Positions 52,246 through 64,000 of a stretch of 64,000 bases of DNA are shown here, one piece after another. The stretch is taken from positions 1 through 64,000 of the forward strand of contig JACSRI010000129.1 in NCBI GenBank assembly GCA_014879845.1, read 5' to 3'. Both the position numbers and the translations under genes were made by a program. This DNA comes from Opitutaceae bacterium. GTDB lineage: Bacteria; Verrucomicrobiota; Verrucomicrobiia; Opitutales; Opitutaceae. Numbering within the stretch: the stretch's first letter is position 1; each line of letters starts with the position of its first letter. The notes under the pieces are model-generated. The model had not been told where the DNA came from, did no database searches, and saw nothing but the letters and a program-made list of their open reading frames with translations.

Positions 52246-53415
52246 TCAGGGAGCGCCGGACCCGCCTTGGTTCGTGGGCGCGAGCGCGGTCTCGCGCAGC
52301 CGGCGGGCGAGCCCGTCGACCCACGCGATCACGGCTGCCCGATCGGCGTCCGACGCCTCATCGACCCCGTTGCCGCGGAAAAGAAACGCGGACTCCGCAC
52401 CCTCGCCCGACGGACGCTGCTGCTCAAACGCCTCAAAACGATCGAGCCAGGCGTAAAGCTGTGTCAGTTCCTCCGCCCGGAGCACGAGGCTCGCGATCAC
52501 TGTCGCCTGGCCGCCGCGCTCGTTGGTCGCCGTCGCGAATCCCGTGCGCGTCACCTCGATCGTGTCGCTGCCGGCCGCGGCGCCGTTGGCGCCACGCCAG
52601 CGCAGGGCGACGTTGGCCGCAGGCTGTTCGCGCCCCTCGCGAGCCTCGAGGCTGACGAGCCTCGCCCACTCAGCGATCATGCGCTGCTCCGTCTCGGTCG
52701 CACGCGTCGCGCCCACGCCGCGGAGAGCGATCTCGCCGACCGGCGTCTGGACTTGAAACGGAGCGAACCGCGCGAGCAGGTCCTGCAGTTCCGTCGCACG
52801 CGCCGGTACGACGAGCGGCGAGGCGATGAGCGGCCGACCGCGCCGGCCGATAGCCACGCGCTGCGTGCCGATGATCAGCATGTTGAAGCTCTGGGCGTCC
52901 TTCCAGGTCACGAGCGGTTCCCCGGTCCGGGCCGGAGGCGCGCTCGAGACGCGGATCTTCTCACCGGTGGCGTCGGTGCGAAACTCATAGCGGTCGATGC
53001 CCACAACTAGGGTGACGGCAAAGCCCGGCGTGACGGCCATCGCGCAGATCTCTCCCTCAGCCGGCAAGCCGAGGCACGCGTCCGGCCACTGCGCGGTCTC
53101 GACCGAGGCCACCACGATCGCCTCCGGCTCGAGGAGCAGCTGGGCCGCCAGCCGCGCGACCACGGGCGCGGCGGCCGGATCGACGGCGGGGCGCGTCGGG
53201 ACCGACGGTGGTTGGGTCGCCGGCTCCATCGGCACGTCGCGTGCGGCCGGGGCGACCGCCGCCGGTGCGGCAGCCGTGATCGCGGGTCCGGCGGGACGCG
53301 TTTGGTCGGGCGTCGGTGCGCGTCGGGTCGACTGGGACGAGGAGCAACTCGTCAGCAGCGGCACGAGAAGGCACGCAAGGGGCAGCCATGCGTAGTTCAA
53401 GCGGGCGAGCAACAT
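52246..53415 (-). CDS. predicted lipoprotein, 389 aa
   Basis: A lipobox (LLVPLLTSC, Cys24) follows a hydrophobic signal. A Pro/Ala/Thr-rich linker (about 30-85) then precedes a small domain with WPDACLGLPAEGEICAMAVT followed by VVGIDRYEFRTDATG, a motif widespread in secreted proteins of many phyla. The last 220 residues contain two related halves of alternating strands (VTWKDAQSFNMLIIG ... ALRWRGANGAAAGSDTIEVT), not recognised. Location is probably the outer or inner membrane leaflet; function is unknown. Confidence 0.8.
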   Translation of the reverse strand: MLLARLNYAWLPLACLLVPLLTSCSSSQSTRRAPTPDQTRPAGPAITAAAPAAVAPAARDVPMEPATQPPSVPTRPAVDPAAAPVVARLAAQLLLEPEAIVVASVETAQWPDACLGLPAEGEICAMAVTPGFAVTLVVGIDRYEFRTDATGEKIRVSSAPPARTGEPLVTWKDAQSFNMLIIGTQRVAIGRRGRPLIASPLVVPARATELQDLLARFAPFQVQTPVGEIALRGVGATRATETEQRMIAEWARLVSLEAREGREQPAANVALRWRGANGAAAGSDTIEVTRTGFATATNERGGQATVIASLVLRAEELTQLYAWLDRFEAFEQQRPSGEGAESAFLFRGNGVDEASDADRAAVIAWVDGLARRLRETALAPTNQGGSGAP

Positions 53416-53882
53416 CAGATGGGAGACGGGTATGGTGTGAGGCCGGTGTGGTCAAGTGGCGCCACGCGCGAGTCATCGACGAGACCGCCTGCGACACGCG
53501 CGGACGCGACCAGGTTTCGCGCCATGCACGACCACGAGCCGACACTGGCGCAGCCGAAGACGGCACTCGCTTTTCGCGCGATTCGGTCTAGCTTCCGGGC
53601 TGCCGGGGCGTGAGCACGCAGTCCAAAAATCCGGTTCGAGGATCTTAGTCCGGAGGCGTCAGGACTCCCACCGCCCACCGCCCAAATCCCGCCTTGCGGG
53701 AGCGCCATCCTCGCTGTGCCCGCCCCGGCACTGCTGCGTACCGAGTTCAGGTCTGGGATGGCGATGATGCTCCCGCCACGCTCCGGCGCTCGGCCGAAAC
53801 GGAGCCGACGCGCATCGGCCGGGCGACGATCCGGGGCTTTCTCCGTTTCCTCCGCGGTCTTCTGTGCCATGCTTCTTCGCGG
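53416..53882. other. 467-nt intergenic stretch upstream of tspO
   Basis: This contains small stem-loops AGTCC/GGACT (about 53648-53667) and TCCCGC-CTT-GCGGGA (53687-53701). No gene is credible: the longest open frames are Arg/Thr-rich shadows. The right-hand part carries the presumed tspO promoter. Confidence 0.4.
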
Positions 53883-54353
53883 ATGACTACGTATCTTCGC
53901 CGCATCCTGCCTCTCGTCGGCTGGGTGGCGCTTGCCTTCTCGGCCTCCATCACCGCGGTGTTCGTCTCCACCGAGGGCTGGTATGCCGCGTTGAACAAAC
54001 CGACGTGGAACCCGCCGCCCTGGCTCTTCGGGCCGGTCTGGAGCACGCTCTACGTCGCGATGGGCGTGTCGGCCTGGCTGGTGTGGCGACAGGGTGGATG
54101 GAGTCAACAACGCCACCGGCTCACGCTGTTTCTCGTGCAGTGGGCCCTCAACGCGCTGTGGACGCCGCTCTTTTTCGGCCTGCACCAGATCGGCCTCGCG
54201 CTCGCGGATATCATCGTGCTCTGGCTCGCGATCGTCGCGACGATCGCGAGCTTCGCGCGTGTGAGCCAAGTCGCCGCCGCGCTGCTCGTGCCGTATCTCG
54301 CCTGGGTCTCGTTCGCGACCTTCCTGACCTTCACGATCTGGCGGCTGAACTGA
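53883..54353 (+). CDS. tspO: TspO/MBR family protein
   Basis: The 156-aa protein has five transmembrane helices. Family landmarks are LPLVGWVALAFSASITAVFV near the start, WYAALNKPTWNPPPWLFGPV (the conserved KPxWxPPxWxFGPVW loop), WSTLYVAMGVSAWLVW, and LVQWALNALWTPLFFGLHQI followed by LVPYLAWVSFATFLTFTIWR. TspO binds porphyrins and isoprenoid-like ligands and tunes stress or tetrapyrrole metabolism. The start is ATG 53883; in-frame upstream codons are not needed for the first helix. Confidence 0.94.
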   Translation: MTTYLRRILPLVGWVALAFSASITAVFVSTEGWYAALNKPTWNPPPWLFGPVWSTLYVAMGVSAWLVWRQGGWSQQRHRLTLFLVQWALNALWTPLFFGLHQIGLALADIIVLWLAIVATIASFARVSQVAAALLVPYLAWVSFATFLTFTIWRLN

Positions 54354-56035
<1,682 letters not shown>

Positions 56036-56139
56036 TCCTTCCGTGGCAGGCCCGTCCGGCGCGGCCGCCGGACGGGCCTGCCGAAAACCCTGCGGCGGCC
56101 GCCGCCCACCCCGGCCATGTTCTCGCGAGATGACTCCTG

Positions 56140-58719
56140 GTGACTGACACGCCCACGCCCCCGACCCCGCGCCCGGCCGTCTCGACCGGGCTGCCCGGAC
56201 TCGACCAGGTGCTGCACGGCATCGAGCCCGGCGACAACATCGTCTGGGCTGTTGACTCGATCGAGGACTACCGCGAACTGGTCGTGCCCTACGCCCTCGC
56301 CGCGCACACGGCGGGCCGGCGCCTGATCTATTTCCGCTTCGGCCCCGAAGCTCCGCTCATCCCGGACTCGGCCGGCGCGGAACTCCACGCGGTCGACCCG
56401 GCGCGGGGGTTTGAGCGCTTCGTGCGCCGTGTCCACGAAGTGATCGAGGCCGCCGGGCGCGGCGTCATCTACGTCTTCGACAGCCTCACGCACCTCTCCG
56501 ACACCTGGGGCTCGGACCAGAGCATGGGCAATTTCTTCATGCTCACCTGCCCCCGTCTCTGGGATCTGGAGACGGTGACCTACTTCGCGCTCCACCGCGA
56601 CCACCACTCGCTCTACGCCCTCGAGCCGGTGCGCAAGACGACGCAGTTCATGCTCGATGTCTTCCGCCTCGACGACCGGCTCTACGTGCGGCCGATCAAG
56701 GTGCAGCACCGCTCGGAGGAGGCGATGAACACCATCCACCTCTGGGAGGGCGACTCCTTCCTGCCGGTGAAGCAGAGCGCCGTCCTCGCCCAGATCCTCT
56801 CGCGCACGCAGTGGCCGCGCCTGCAGAGCGACCGGCGCGTCGGCTACTGGCACCGCCTCTTCAGCGAGGTGGAGACTTTCCTGCGCGAGGAGCACGAGGG
56901 CCGAGGCACGCCCGGGGCCCGCGCCGAGCTCCTGCGCCGCGTGCGCTGGTCGTTGCGCGTGCACCGCTCTGGCATCTCCGCCCTGGTGGAGCAGTTCCTC
57001 ACGCTCGAGGACTTCGTCGCCATCCGCAACCGCATGATCGGGATCGGCTCGGTCGGGGGAAAAACCCTCGGCATGCTCGTGGCCCGGGCCATCCTGCGCG
57101 ACCGCGACCCGCAGCTGGCCTCGCGCCTCGAGGTGCACGACTCGTTTTTCGTCGGGGCCGAGGTGTTCATCTCCTTCCTCGTGGAAAACGGCGTGTGGTG
57201 GCTGCGCGAGCAGCAGAAGCGATCGGATACCTTCCTGCGCGGCCTCGACGAGGGCCGGAAACGGATCCTGGCCGGCCACTTTCCCGACACGATCCTGGAG
57301 CAGTTCGCCGGCATGCTCGATTACTTCGGCGAGTCGCCCTACATCGTGCGCTCGAGCTCGATCCTCGAGGATGCGCGGGGCAACGCCTTCTCCGGCAAGT
57401 ACGAGAGCGTGTTCGTGGTCAACCGCGGCTCGCGCGAGCAGCGCATGGCGACGCTGCTCGACGCCGTGCGCCAGGTCTACGCCAGCGTGCTCGACGAGGA
57501 GGCGCTCAAGTACCGCAAGCGCCGCGGCCTGCTCGAGAGCGAGGAGCGCATGGCCCTGCTGGTCATGCGCGTGTCCGGCGCACCGCACGGGCGCTACTAT
57601 TTTCCGCAGGCCGCCGGCGTGGGGCTCTCCTACAACCCGTATGTGTGGCACCCCGACATCGATCCGCACGCCGGCCTCGTGCGCCTGGTCTTCGGGCTGG
57701 GCACGCGCGCGGTCGACCGGTGCGACGACGATTACACGCGCCTGGTCGCGCTCAACGCCGTCAACCGCCGGCCCGAGGCGAGCTTCGAGGAGGCCTGCGA
57801 GCACACGCAGCGCCGGATGGACTGCCTCGACCTCGACGAGGGTGGGCTGGTCTCACTGCCGTTCCACGAGGTCGTGGGCGAACGCCCCGACCTGCCCCTC
57901 GAGCTCTATTTCACGCGCACAGACGGCGGGTATCCATGGATCACCTTCGACCGTCTGCTGGCGGAGACGACGGTCGCGGCCGACCTGCGCCGCATGCTCG
58001 AACTGCTCGAGGAGGCCTTTGAGCAGCCAGTCGACACGGAGTTCACGATCAACTTCCTGCCCGACGGCTCGCATCGCATCCACCTGCTGCAGTGCCGCAC
58101 CTTCCAGTTCCAGCGCGTGCACGGGGTCATCCCCGCGGACACGCTGGGCGCGCGCGACACCATCCTGGCCGCGCACGGCGCCGTCATCGGCGTGAGCCGC
58201 GAGCAGCACCTCTCGCGGATCATCTTCATCGTGCGCGAGACCTACGCGCAACTGCCCGACCAGGCGCGCTACGAGGTGGCCCGCCTGATCGGACGGCTCT
58301 GCCAACGGCACCCCGAGGAGGACAAGGGCCTGATGCTCATCGGTCCCGGTCGCTGGGGCACACACAGTCCCTCGCTCGGCATCCCGGTGTCATTCGCCGA
58401 GATCAGCCACGCCTCGGTCATCTGCGAGGTGGTCGCGATGCACGAGCGCCTGATCCCCGACGTGTCGCTGGGCACGCATTTCTTCAACGACCTGGTCGAG
58501 CACGACATGCTCTACGTGGCCTATTTCCCGCAGAAGTCGGGCAACCAGATCAACGCCGACTGGTTCCGCGACGCGCCGAACCGCCTGCTCGAGCTCGAGC
58601 CGGAGGCCGCCAAGCTCGCGGAGGTCGTGCGCGTGATCGACTGCGAGTCCGCCGCCGTGCCCGTGTGGCTGCGCGCCGACACCACCCGGCAGGAGGCGAC
58701 GGTCTTTTCGCTGCAGTAG
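56140..58719 (+). CDS. KaiC-like/PEP-pyruvate-binding (PPDK-N) fusion protein
   Basis: An 859-aa fusion starting at GTG 56140. Residues about 12-215 have the shape of a KaiC/RecA-like domain (GLPGLDQVLHGIEPGDNIVW, then FVRRVHEVIEAAGRGVIYVF DSLTHL), but the expected P-loop GxxxxGK(T/S) is replaced by AVDSIEDYRELVV, so ATP binding there is doubtful. From about 300 the PPDK/PEP-synthase ATP-grasp part begins (GIGSVGGKTLGMLVARAI) and continues through SPYIVRSSSILEDARGNAFS and FEEACEHTQRRMDCLDL. The phosphohistidine swivel domain (GGxTSHAA) and the PEP-binding barrel of a full dikinase are absent. It cannot be a complete PPDK. It could phosphorylate another partner. Its position behind gdhA suggests carbon/nitrogen linkage, but the function is unknown. 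Confidence 0.8.
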   Translation: MTDTPTPPTPRPAVSTGLPGLDQVLHGIEPGDNIVWAVDSIEDYRELVVPYALAAHTAGRRLIYFRFGPEAPLIPDSAGAELHAVDPARGFERFVRRVHEVIEAAGRGVIYVFDSLTHLSDTWGSDQSMGNFFMLTCPRLWDLETVTYFALHRDHHSLYALEPVRKTTQFMLDVFRLDDRLYVRPIKVQHRSEEAMNTIHLWEGDSFLPVKQSAVLAQILSRTQWPRLQSDRRVGYWHRLFSEVETFLREEHEGRGTPGARAELLRRVRWSLRVHRSGISALVEQFLTLEDFVAIRNRMIGIGSVGGKTLGMLVARAILRDRDPQLASRLEVHDSFFVGAEVFISFLVENGVWWLREQQKRSDTFLRGLDEGRKRILAGHFPDTILEQFAGMLDYFGESPYIVRSSSILEDARGNAFSGKYESVFVVNRGSREQRMATLLDAVRQVYASVLDEEALKYRKRRGLLESEERMALLVMRVSGAPHGRYYFPQAAGVGLSYNPYVWHPDIDPHAGLVRLVFGLGTRAVDRCDDDYTRLVALNAVNRRPEASFEEACEHTQRRMDCLDLDEGGLVSLPFHEVVGERPDLPLELYFTRTDGGYPWITFDRLLAETTVAADLRRMLELLEEAFEQPVDTEFTINFLPDGSHRIHLLQCRTFQFQRVHGVIPADTLGARDTILAAHGAVIGVSREQHLSRIIFIVRETYAQLPDQARYEVARLIGRLCQRHPEEDKGLMLIGPGRWGTHSPSLGIPVSFAEISHASVICEVVAMHERLIPDVSLGTHFFNDLVEHDMLYVAYFPQKSGNQINADWFRDAPNRLLELEPEAAKLAEVVRVIDCESAAVPVWLRADTTRQEATVFSLQ

Positions 58720-58751
58720 CCGCCACGCAGGCGGACTCGGCCCAAGGCCCT

Positions 58752-58830
58752 CGCTCCGACTCTTGCTCTTGCTCTTTCTCTTTCTCTCGTTCGCGTCGGA
58801 GTCGGAGCGGGAGAAAGAGAAGGATTTCGA
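58752..58830. repeat. hexamer tract flanked by 11-bp inverted repeat
   Basis: CGCTCCGACTC (58752-58762) is inverted at 58799-58809 (GAGTCGGAGCG). Between them lie runs of TTGCTC and TTTCTC hexamers, and just outside is GGGAGAAAGAGAAGG, complementary to part of the tract. The element fills the gap between convergent genes. It could form a long hairpin ending both transcripts, and it looks like a dispersed intergenic repeat. Confidence 0.65.
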
Positions 58831-58842
58831 GAAAGTTCTACC

Positions 58843-60321
58843 TCACGGCAGATCCGTCGTGCCCATCAGGTAGCGGTCGCACTCGCGGGCGGCACCGCGG
58901 CCTTCGTTGATGGCCCAGACGACGAGGCTCTGGCCGCGGCGGCAGTCGCCGGCGGCGAAGACGCCCTTGATGTTCGTGGTGTACTTCTCGTGGTCGGCCT
59001 TGATATTGCTGCGCGCGTCGGTCTCGAGCTTGAGATCCTTGAGCAGCGCCTGCTCCGGCCCGAGGAAACCCATGGCGAGGAGCACGAGCTGCGCAGGACG
59101 CGTCTTCTCCGTGCCAGGGACTTCCTGCGGCACGAACTGGCCCTTGTCGTTCTTGCCCCACTTGATCTCGACCGTGACGAGCTCCTTCACGGCGCCCTGC
59201 TCGTCGCCGATGAACTTCTTCACCGTCGTGAGATACGTGCGCGGATCGGCGCCAAACTTCGCGGCGGCCTCCTCCTGGCCGTAGTCGACCTTGAGGGTTT
59301 TTGGCCACTCCGGCCAGGGATTGTCGGGCTGGCGCTCGAGCGGCGGTTTCGGGAGGATCTCGATCTGGGTGACGCTTCTGCAGCCGTGGCGGATGGACGT
59401 ACCCACGCAGTCGGTACCGGTGTCGCCGCCGCCGATGACGATCACGTCCTTGCCCTTGGCGTGGATGGGCGAGGCCGCGCCGGCGAGGACGGCCTTGGTG
59501 TTGGCCGTGAGGAACTCCATGGCGAAGTGCACGCCCTTGAGCTGGCGGCCCTCGACCGGGAGGTCGCGCGGCTGGGTCGCGCCGGTGCAGATGACCGTCG
59601 CGTCAAACTCGTTGAGGAAGATCTCGGGCTCGACGTTCTCACCCACGTGGGCGTTGCAGATGAACTTCACACCCTCCTTCTCCAGAAGTTCGATACGGCG
59701 GAGGACGACCTCCTTCTTATCGAGCTTCATGTTCGGGATGCCGTACATGAGCAGGCCGCCCGGGCGGTCGGCGCGCTCGAAGACCGTGACGGTGTGGCCG
59801 GCCTTGTTGAGCTGCGCGGCGGCGGAGAGACCCGCGGGGCCGGAGCCGATGACGGCGACCTTCTTGCCCGTGCGCACCTTCGGCGGCTCGGGCAGCACCC
59901 AGCCCTCGTCCCAGCCCTTCTCGATGATCGAGTACTCGATGTTCTTGATCGTGACGGGCGGGTTGTTCATGCCGAGCACGCACGAGCCCTCGCACGGGGC
60001 GGGGCAGACGCGGCCCGTGAACTCCGGGAAGTTGTTCGTCTTGTGCAGGCGATCGAGCGCCTCGTGCCAAAGTCCCCGATACACGAGGTCGTTGAACTCC
60101 GGGATGAGGTTGTGGATCGGGCAGCCCGCGGCCATGCCGCTGATCAGCTTGCCGGTGTGGCAGAAGGGGATGCCGCAATCCATGCAGCGCGCGCCCTGGT
60201 TGCGCAGTTTCTTCTCCTCCATGTGGAGGTGAAACTCGTTCCAGTCCTTCACGCGCTCAGTCGGCGTGCGGTCGGCGGGAACTTCGCGCAGGTACTCGAG
60301 GAATCCGGTAGGCTTGCCCAT
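58843..60321 (-). CDS. gltD: glutamate synthase small (beta) subunit
   Basis: The 492-aa NADPH-dependent flavoprotein subunit feeds electrons to GltB. N-terminal Cys clusters for Fe-S ([19 protein letters not shown]) surround [15 protein letters not shown]. The FAD Rossmann [32 protein letters not shown], the NADP motif [20 protein letters not shown], and C-terminal [20 protein letters not shown] are all present. Full length. It lies downstream of gltB with a 62-nt spacer that contains a GATTTGA-type short repeat, not a terminator. Confidence 0.97.
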   Translation of the reverse strand: MGKPTGFLEYLREVPADRTPTERVKDWNEFHLHMEEKKLRNQGARCMDCGIPFCHTGKLISGMAAGCPIHNLIPEFNDLVYRGLWHEALDRLHKTNNFPEFTGRVCPAPCEGSCVLGMNNPPVTIKNIEYSIIEKGWDEGWVLPEPPKVRTGKKVAVIGSGPAGLSAAAQLNKAGHTVTVFERADRPGGLLMYGIPNMKLDKKEVVLRRIELLEKEGVKFICNAHVGENVEPEIFLNEFDATVICTGATQPRDLPVEGRQLKGVHFAMEFLTANTKAVLAGAASPIHAKGKDVIVIGGGDTGTDCVGTSIRHGCRSVTQIEILPKPPLERQPDNPWPEWPKTLKVDYGQEEAAAKFGADPRTYLTTVKKFIGDEQGAVKELVTVEIKWGKNDKGQFVPQEVPGTEKTRPAQLVLLAMGFLGPEQALLKDLKLETDARSNIKADHEKYTTNIKGVFAAGDCRRGQSLVVWAINEGRGAARECDRYLMGTTDLP

Positions 60322-60383
60322 GGTCGGGGATTTGAAATTTCAGATTTGTGATTTGAGATCAGGACTGGGCGACGCCGCGCCGC
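60322..60383. repeat. GATTTGA short repeat in the gltB-gltD spacer
   Basis: The 62-nt spacer holds GATTTGAAATTTCAGATTTG followed by TGATTTGAGATC. It comprises three GATTTG units in a row and is much more AT-rich than its surroundings. Similar tracts are, from memory, a common intergenic filler in related genomes. An effect on mRNA processing between the subunits is possible. Confidence 0.5.
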
Positions 60384-63300
60384 TCAGTTTCCTCCGACGC
60401 GCGAGAGGTCGCGGGCGTTTTCCTCGAAGGCGGTCATGATCGCCTCCTCGCCGGTGAGGCCCTGGTCGTGCGCCTTCTTGATGCAGGCGAGCATGCGCTC
60501 GTAGTCCTTCGGGAGCACCTTGACGAACTTCGGCACCATCGCGTCCCAGGCGGCGAGCACGGCCTTCGCCTTCTCGCTGCCCGTGTAGTTCGCGTGGCGC
60601 TGGATCATCTGGCGCACCTCGTTGATCTCCTCCGGATCGTCGAGCGCCTTGATGCCGACCATCTGGGTGTTGATCTTCGACTTCGCGTCGCCCGCCTCGT
60701 CGAGGATGAAGGCCACGCCGCCGGACATGCCCGCGGCGAAGTTGCGCCCGGTCGGGCCGAGCACGACCACGCGGCCGCCGGTCATGTATTCGCAGCCGTG
60801 GTCACCCACGGACTCGACCACGGCGTTGACGCCGGAGTTGCGCACGCCGAAGCGTTCGCCGGCCATGCCGCGCAGGTAGACCTCGCCGCCGGTCGCGCCG
60901 TAGAGCGCGACGTTGCCGACGATGATGTTCTCCTCGGCCTTGAAGGGAGAATCCTTCGGCGGGTAGATGATGATCTTGCCGCCGGAGAGGCCCTTGCCGA
61001 CGTAGTCGTTGGCGTCGCCCTCGAGCTCGAAGGTCATGCCCTTGGGCATGAACGCGCCGAGGCTCTGGCCGGCGGAGCCGGTGAACTTGATCTTGATGGT
61101 GTCCTCGGGCAGGCCCTTGGCACCCCACTTCTTCGTGAGCTCGCTGCCGGTGATCGTGCCGACCACGCGGTGGACGTTGCGTATCGGCAACTCGGCGACG
61201 ACCTTTTCGCCCTTTTCGATCGCCGGCTGGCAGATCTGGAGGAGCTGGGTGAGGTCGAGCGACTTGTCCAGGCCGTGGTCCTGCGGGATCTGGCAGAAGC
61301 GGCCGACCGTCTCGGGCACGTCGGGCTGGTAGAGGATGTTGGAGAAGTCGAGGCCCTTGGCCTTCCAGTGCTCGATCGCCTTCTTCGGCTCGAGGCGGTC
61401 GGTGCGGCCGACCATCTCCTCGATCGTGCGGAAGCCGAGCTGGGCCATGATCTCGCGCATCTCCTGCGCGATGAAGCGCATGAAGTTGACCACGTGCTCG
61501 GGCTTGCCGGCGAACTTCTCGCGCAGGCGCGGGTCCTGCGTGGCCACGCCGACCGGGCACGTATTCAGGTGGCAGACACGCATCATGATGCAGCCCGTCG
61601 CGACCAGAGCCGTGGTGGCGAAGCCGAACTCCTCGGCGCCAAGCATGGCGGCGATGACCACGTCGCGGCCGGTCTTGAGCTGGCCGTCGGTCTCGACCGC
61701 GATGCGCGAGCGCAGGTTGTTCATGACGAGCGTCTGGTGGGTCTCGGCGAGGCCGAGCTCCCACGGGAGGCCCGCGTGCTTGATCGAGGTCTGCGGCGAG
61801 GCGCCGGTGCCACCGTCGTAGCCGGAGATGAGGACGACGTCGGCGTGCGCCTTCGCAACGCCCGCAGCGATCGTGCCCACGCCGACCTCGGCCACCAGCT
61901 TCACGCTGATGCGCGCGTGGCGGTTCGAGTTCTTCAGGTCGTGGATCAGCTCGGCGAGGTCCTCGATCGAGTAGATGTCGTGGTGCGGCGGCGGCGAGAT
62001 GAGACCCACGCCGGCGGTGGTGTGGCGGGTCTTGGCGACCCACGGGTACACCTTCGTGCCGGGCAGCTGGCCGCCCTCACCGGGCTTGGCGCCCTGGGCC
62101 ATCTTGATCTGGAGCTCCTTCGCGTTGACCAGGTAGTGGCTGGTCACGCCGAAGCGCCCTGAGGCGACCTGCTTGATCGCGGAGTTCTTCGAGTCGCCCT
62201 GCTCGTTGGTCCAGGTGAAGCGCTCGGGATCCTCGCCGCCCTCGCCTGTGTTGGATTTGGCGCCGAGGCGGTTCATCGCGATCGCGAGCGTCTCGTGGGC
62301 CTCCTTCGAGATGGAGCCGTAGGACATCGCGCCGGTCTTGAAGCGCTTGACGATGCTCTCGACCGACTCGACTTCCTCGAGCGGGACCGGGTCGCCGGCC
62401 TTGAAGTCGAGCAGGCCGCGCAGGGTCGCGAGGTTCTTCGACTGGTCGTCGATGAGTTTCGTGTATTCCTTGAACACCGCGAAGCTGCCGGTGCGGACGG
62501 ACTTCTGCAGCTTGTGGATGGTCTCGGGATTGAAGAGGTGGTACTCGCCGCCGTCGCGCCACTGGTAGTCGCCGCCGACGGGCAGCACCGAGCTGTCGAC
62601 CGCGCGCTCGGGGAACGCCGCGCGATGCCGCGCCAGCACCTCGGAGGCGAGCGCGGACACGCCGATGCCGCCGACGCGCGAGGGCGTCCAGGTGAAGAAC
62701 TGGTCGATGATGTCCTGGCGGATGCCGACGGCCTCGAACACCTGCGCGCCGCGGTAGCTCTGGATGGCGGAGATGCCCATCTTCGAGGCGACCTTGATCA
62801 CGCCCTTGGCGGCGGCCTTGACGAAGTTCTTGCAGGCCGTCTTGTGGTCGATGCCGGTGAGCAGCTCATCGCGGATCATGCCGTCGATGGTTTCGAAGGC
62901 CAGGTATGGGTTGATCGCGGAGCAGCCGTAGCCGATGAGCAGCGAGAAGTGGTGCACTTCGCGGGCCTCGCCGGTCTCGAGGACGAGCGAGATGCGCGTG
63001 CGCAGGCCTTCGCGGATCAGGTAGTGATGCAGGCCGGCGACGGCGAGCAGCGCGGGCACGGGCGCGAAGTCCTTGTTCACGCCGCGGTCGGAGAGGATGA
63101 GGACGTTCACATCCTCCTCCTCGATCATCTTGCGCGCGAGGTGGCAGAGTTCCTCCATCGTCTTGCGCAGGCCCTTCTCACCGCGGGCGGTGCGGAAGAG
63201 GATGGAAAGCACGCCGACCTTCAGGCCGGGCAGGTCCATGCGGCGGATCTTTGCGAACTCCTCGTTCGTGAGCACCGGCCACTTCAGCTCGAGGCGGCGA

Positions 63301-64000
63301 CAGTCGGACGGGAGCGGCTGGAGGAGGTTGCCCTCCGAGCCCAGGCGCGTCTCGGCCGAGGTGATGATCTCCTCGCGGATGCAGTCGATCGGCGGGTTGG
63401 TAACCTGCGCGAAGAGCTGCTTGAAATAATCGTAGAGCAGGCGCGGCTTGTTTGAGAGCACGGCCAGCGGAGCGTCGTTGCCCATCGAGCCGAGCGCCTC
63501 GACGCCGTCGCGCGCCATCGGGACGAGGAGCTTGCGCTGGTCCTCGAAGGTGTAGCCGAAGGCGATCTGGCGCTGCAGGAGCGTCTCGTGGTCGGGCAGC
63601 GGGAGGTCCGGCGCGGCGGGAAGGTCCTCCACATGCACGAGGTGCTCGTCGAGCCATTCCTGATACGGGCGCTCGCTCACGATCGCCTTCTTGATCTCCT
63701 CATCCTCGATGATGCGGCCCTGCTCGGTGTCGACCAGGAACATGCGGCCCGGCTGGAGGCGGCCCTTGCGGACCACGTCGGCGGGCGGGATGTCGAGCAC
63801 GCCGGCCTCGGAGCCCATGATCACGACGTCGTCCTTCGTCACCCAGAAGCGCGACGGGCGCAGGCCGTTGCGGTCGAGGATGGCGGCGATCTGCTTGCCG
63901 TCGGTCGCGCAGATCGCGGCGGGGCCGTCCCACGGCTCCATCAGGCAGGCGTGGTACTCATAGAAGGCGCGGCGCTGCGGATCCATCGACTCGTGGTTGG
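60384..64000 (-). CDS. gltB: glutamate synthase large (alpha) subunit, 5' end outside window
   Basis: About 1200 C-terminal residues of the large subunit that uses glutamine-derived ammonia and 2-oxoglutarate to make glutamate. The N-terminal Cys-nucleophile glutaminase start lies beyond the right edge; the visible part begins within the glutaminase domain ([40 protein letters not shown]). Then come the central linker, the FMN synthase domain ([50 protein letters not shown]), the 3Fe-4S motif [20 protein letters not shown] and the C-terminal glycine-rich beta-helix ([20 protein letters not shown]). The frame continues past position 64000. Confidence 0.96.
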   Translation of the reverse strand, partial: NHESMDPQRRAFYEYHACLMEPWDGPAAICATDGKQIAAILDRNGLRPSRFWVTKDDVVIMGSEAGVLDIPPADVVRKGRLQPGRMFLVDTEQGRIIEDEEIKKAIVSERPYQEWLDEHLVHVEDLPAAPDLPLPDHETLLQRQIAFGYTFEDQRKLLVPMARDGVEALGSMGNDAPLAVLSNKPRLLYDYFKQLFAQVTNPPIDCIREEIITSAETRLGSEGNLLQPLPSDCRRLELKWPVLTNEEFAKIRRMDLPGLKVGVLSILFRTARGEKGLRKTMEELCHLARKMIEEEDVNVLILSDRGVNKDFAPVPALLAVAGLHHYLIREGLRTRISLVLETGEAREVHHFSLLIGYGCSAINPYLAFETIDGMIRDELLTGIDHKTACKNFVKAAAKGVIKVASKMGISAIQSYRGAQVFEAVGIRQDIIDQFFTWTPSRVGGIGVSALASEVLARHRAAFPERAVDSSVLPVGGDYQWRDGGEYHLFNPETIHKLQKSVRTGSFAVFKEYTKLIDDQSKNLATLRGLLDFKAGDPVPLEEVESVESIVKRFKTGAMSYGSISKEAHETLAIAMNRLGAKSNTGEGGEDPERFTWTNEQGDSKNSAIKQVASGRFGVTSHYLVNAKELQIKMAQGAKPGEGGQLPGTKVYPWVAKTRHTTAGVGLISPPPHHDIYSIEDLAELIHDLKNSNRHARISVKLVAEVGVGTIAAGVAKAHADVVLISGYDGGTGASPQTSIKHAGLPWELGLAETHQTLVMNNLRSRIAVETDGQLKTGRDVVIAAMLGAEEFGFATTALVATGCIMMRVCHLNTCPVGVATQDPRLREKFAGKPEHVVNFMRFIAQEMREIMAQLGFRTIEEMVGRTDRLEPKKAIEHWKAKGLDFSNILYQPDVPETVGRFCQIPQDHGLDKSLDLTQLLQICQPAIEKGEKVVAELPIRNVHRVVGTITGSELTKKWGAKGLPEDTIKIKFTGSAGQSLGAFMPKGMTFELEGDANDYVGKGLSGGKIIIYPPKDSPFKAEENIIVGNVALYGATGGEVYLRGMAGERFGVRNSGVNAVVESVGDHGCEYMTGGRVVVLGPTGRNFAAGMSGGVAFILDEAGDAKSKINTQMVGIKALDDPEEINEVRQMIQRHANYTGSEKAKAVLAAWDAMVPKFVKVLPKDYERMLACIKKAHDQGLTGEEAIMTAFEENARDLSRVGGN

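Noticed and set aside
53415-54269. Minus-strand open frame of 284 codons opposite tspO
   Set aside because: Arg/Glu/Asp-rich composition typical of antisense reading of high-GC membrane-protein DNA; tspO on the plus strand has a clear family match.

Overview
The window is a high-GC, densely packed bacterial chromosome segment. It has no rRNA, tRNA, CRISPR array or insertion sequence that I can recognise. The gene content points to a Gram-negative member of the Verrucomicrobiota, most likely Opitutaceae-like. The reasons are an Oar-type TonB-dependent receptor, very large secreted delta-60 and S8-protease surface proteins with a tandem C-terminal module typical of that phylum, several Tat-exported oxidoreductases, a PAS/SpoIIE phosphatase and mostly weak Shine-Dalgarno signals. 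The taxon is inferred from gene content, not from a marker gene.

Layout. 1-4.6 kb: a possible 45-aa ORF, an NAD-dependent epimerase, a REP-like inverted repeat, an RtcB-family RNA ligase homologue, an internally deleted methyltransferase remnant and an Old Yellow Enzyme. 4.8-9.1 kb: a minus-strand run (YugP-type zinc protease, HPF/RaiA-like ribosome hibernation factor, site-2 protease with CBS domains, TerC) divergent from a LysR regulator. 9.2-19.8 kb: AmpG-like permease, HIBADH-type dehydrogenase, Tat-exported nitroreductase-like protein, methyltransferase, a TolB/TPR regulator-like protein and a 1093-aa membrane-anchored patatin.

19.8-31.4 kb: two giant surface proteins. One is an S8 protease with LamG domain. 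The other is a 1954-aa protein with about 26 delta-60 repeats, encoded directly behind a predicted outer-membrane barrel. Both end in the same duplicated module of about 120 residues. 31.8-34.4 kb: a FliA-like sigma factor, a 74-aa protein, an orphan TIR-like (MTH538/ThsB type) protein, a hairpin-dense non-coding stretch, a 23-nt motif present twice in opposite orientation, and a 58-aa small gene with a strong terminator. This is the most unusual part of the window.

34.8-46.4 kb: a choice-of-anchor-I/phytase-like secreted protein, a Tat-exported Gfo/Idh oxidoreductase, a PNPOx-fold protein, a small hypothetical, the TonB receptor and, divergent from it across a palindrome-rich promoter region, a five-PAS SpoIIE phosphatase. 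46.4-53.4 kb: an operon miaB - membrane protein - gmk, a BamE-like periplasmic protein, a LytS/LytTR two-component pair and a lipoprotein. 53.9-64 kb: TspO, then a nitrogen-assimilation block (gdhA, a KaiC-like/PPDK-N fusion, and convergent gltD and gltB). gltB runs off the right edge.

Names given are from reading motifs and overall family resemblance by eye; no database search was possible.
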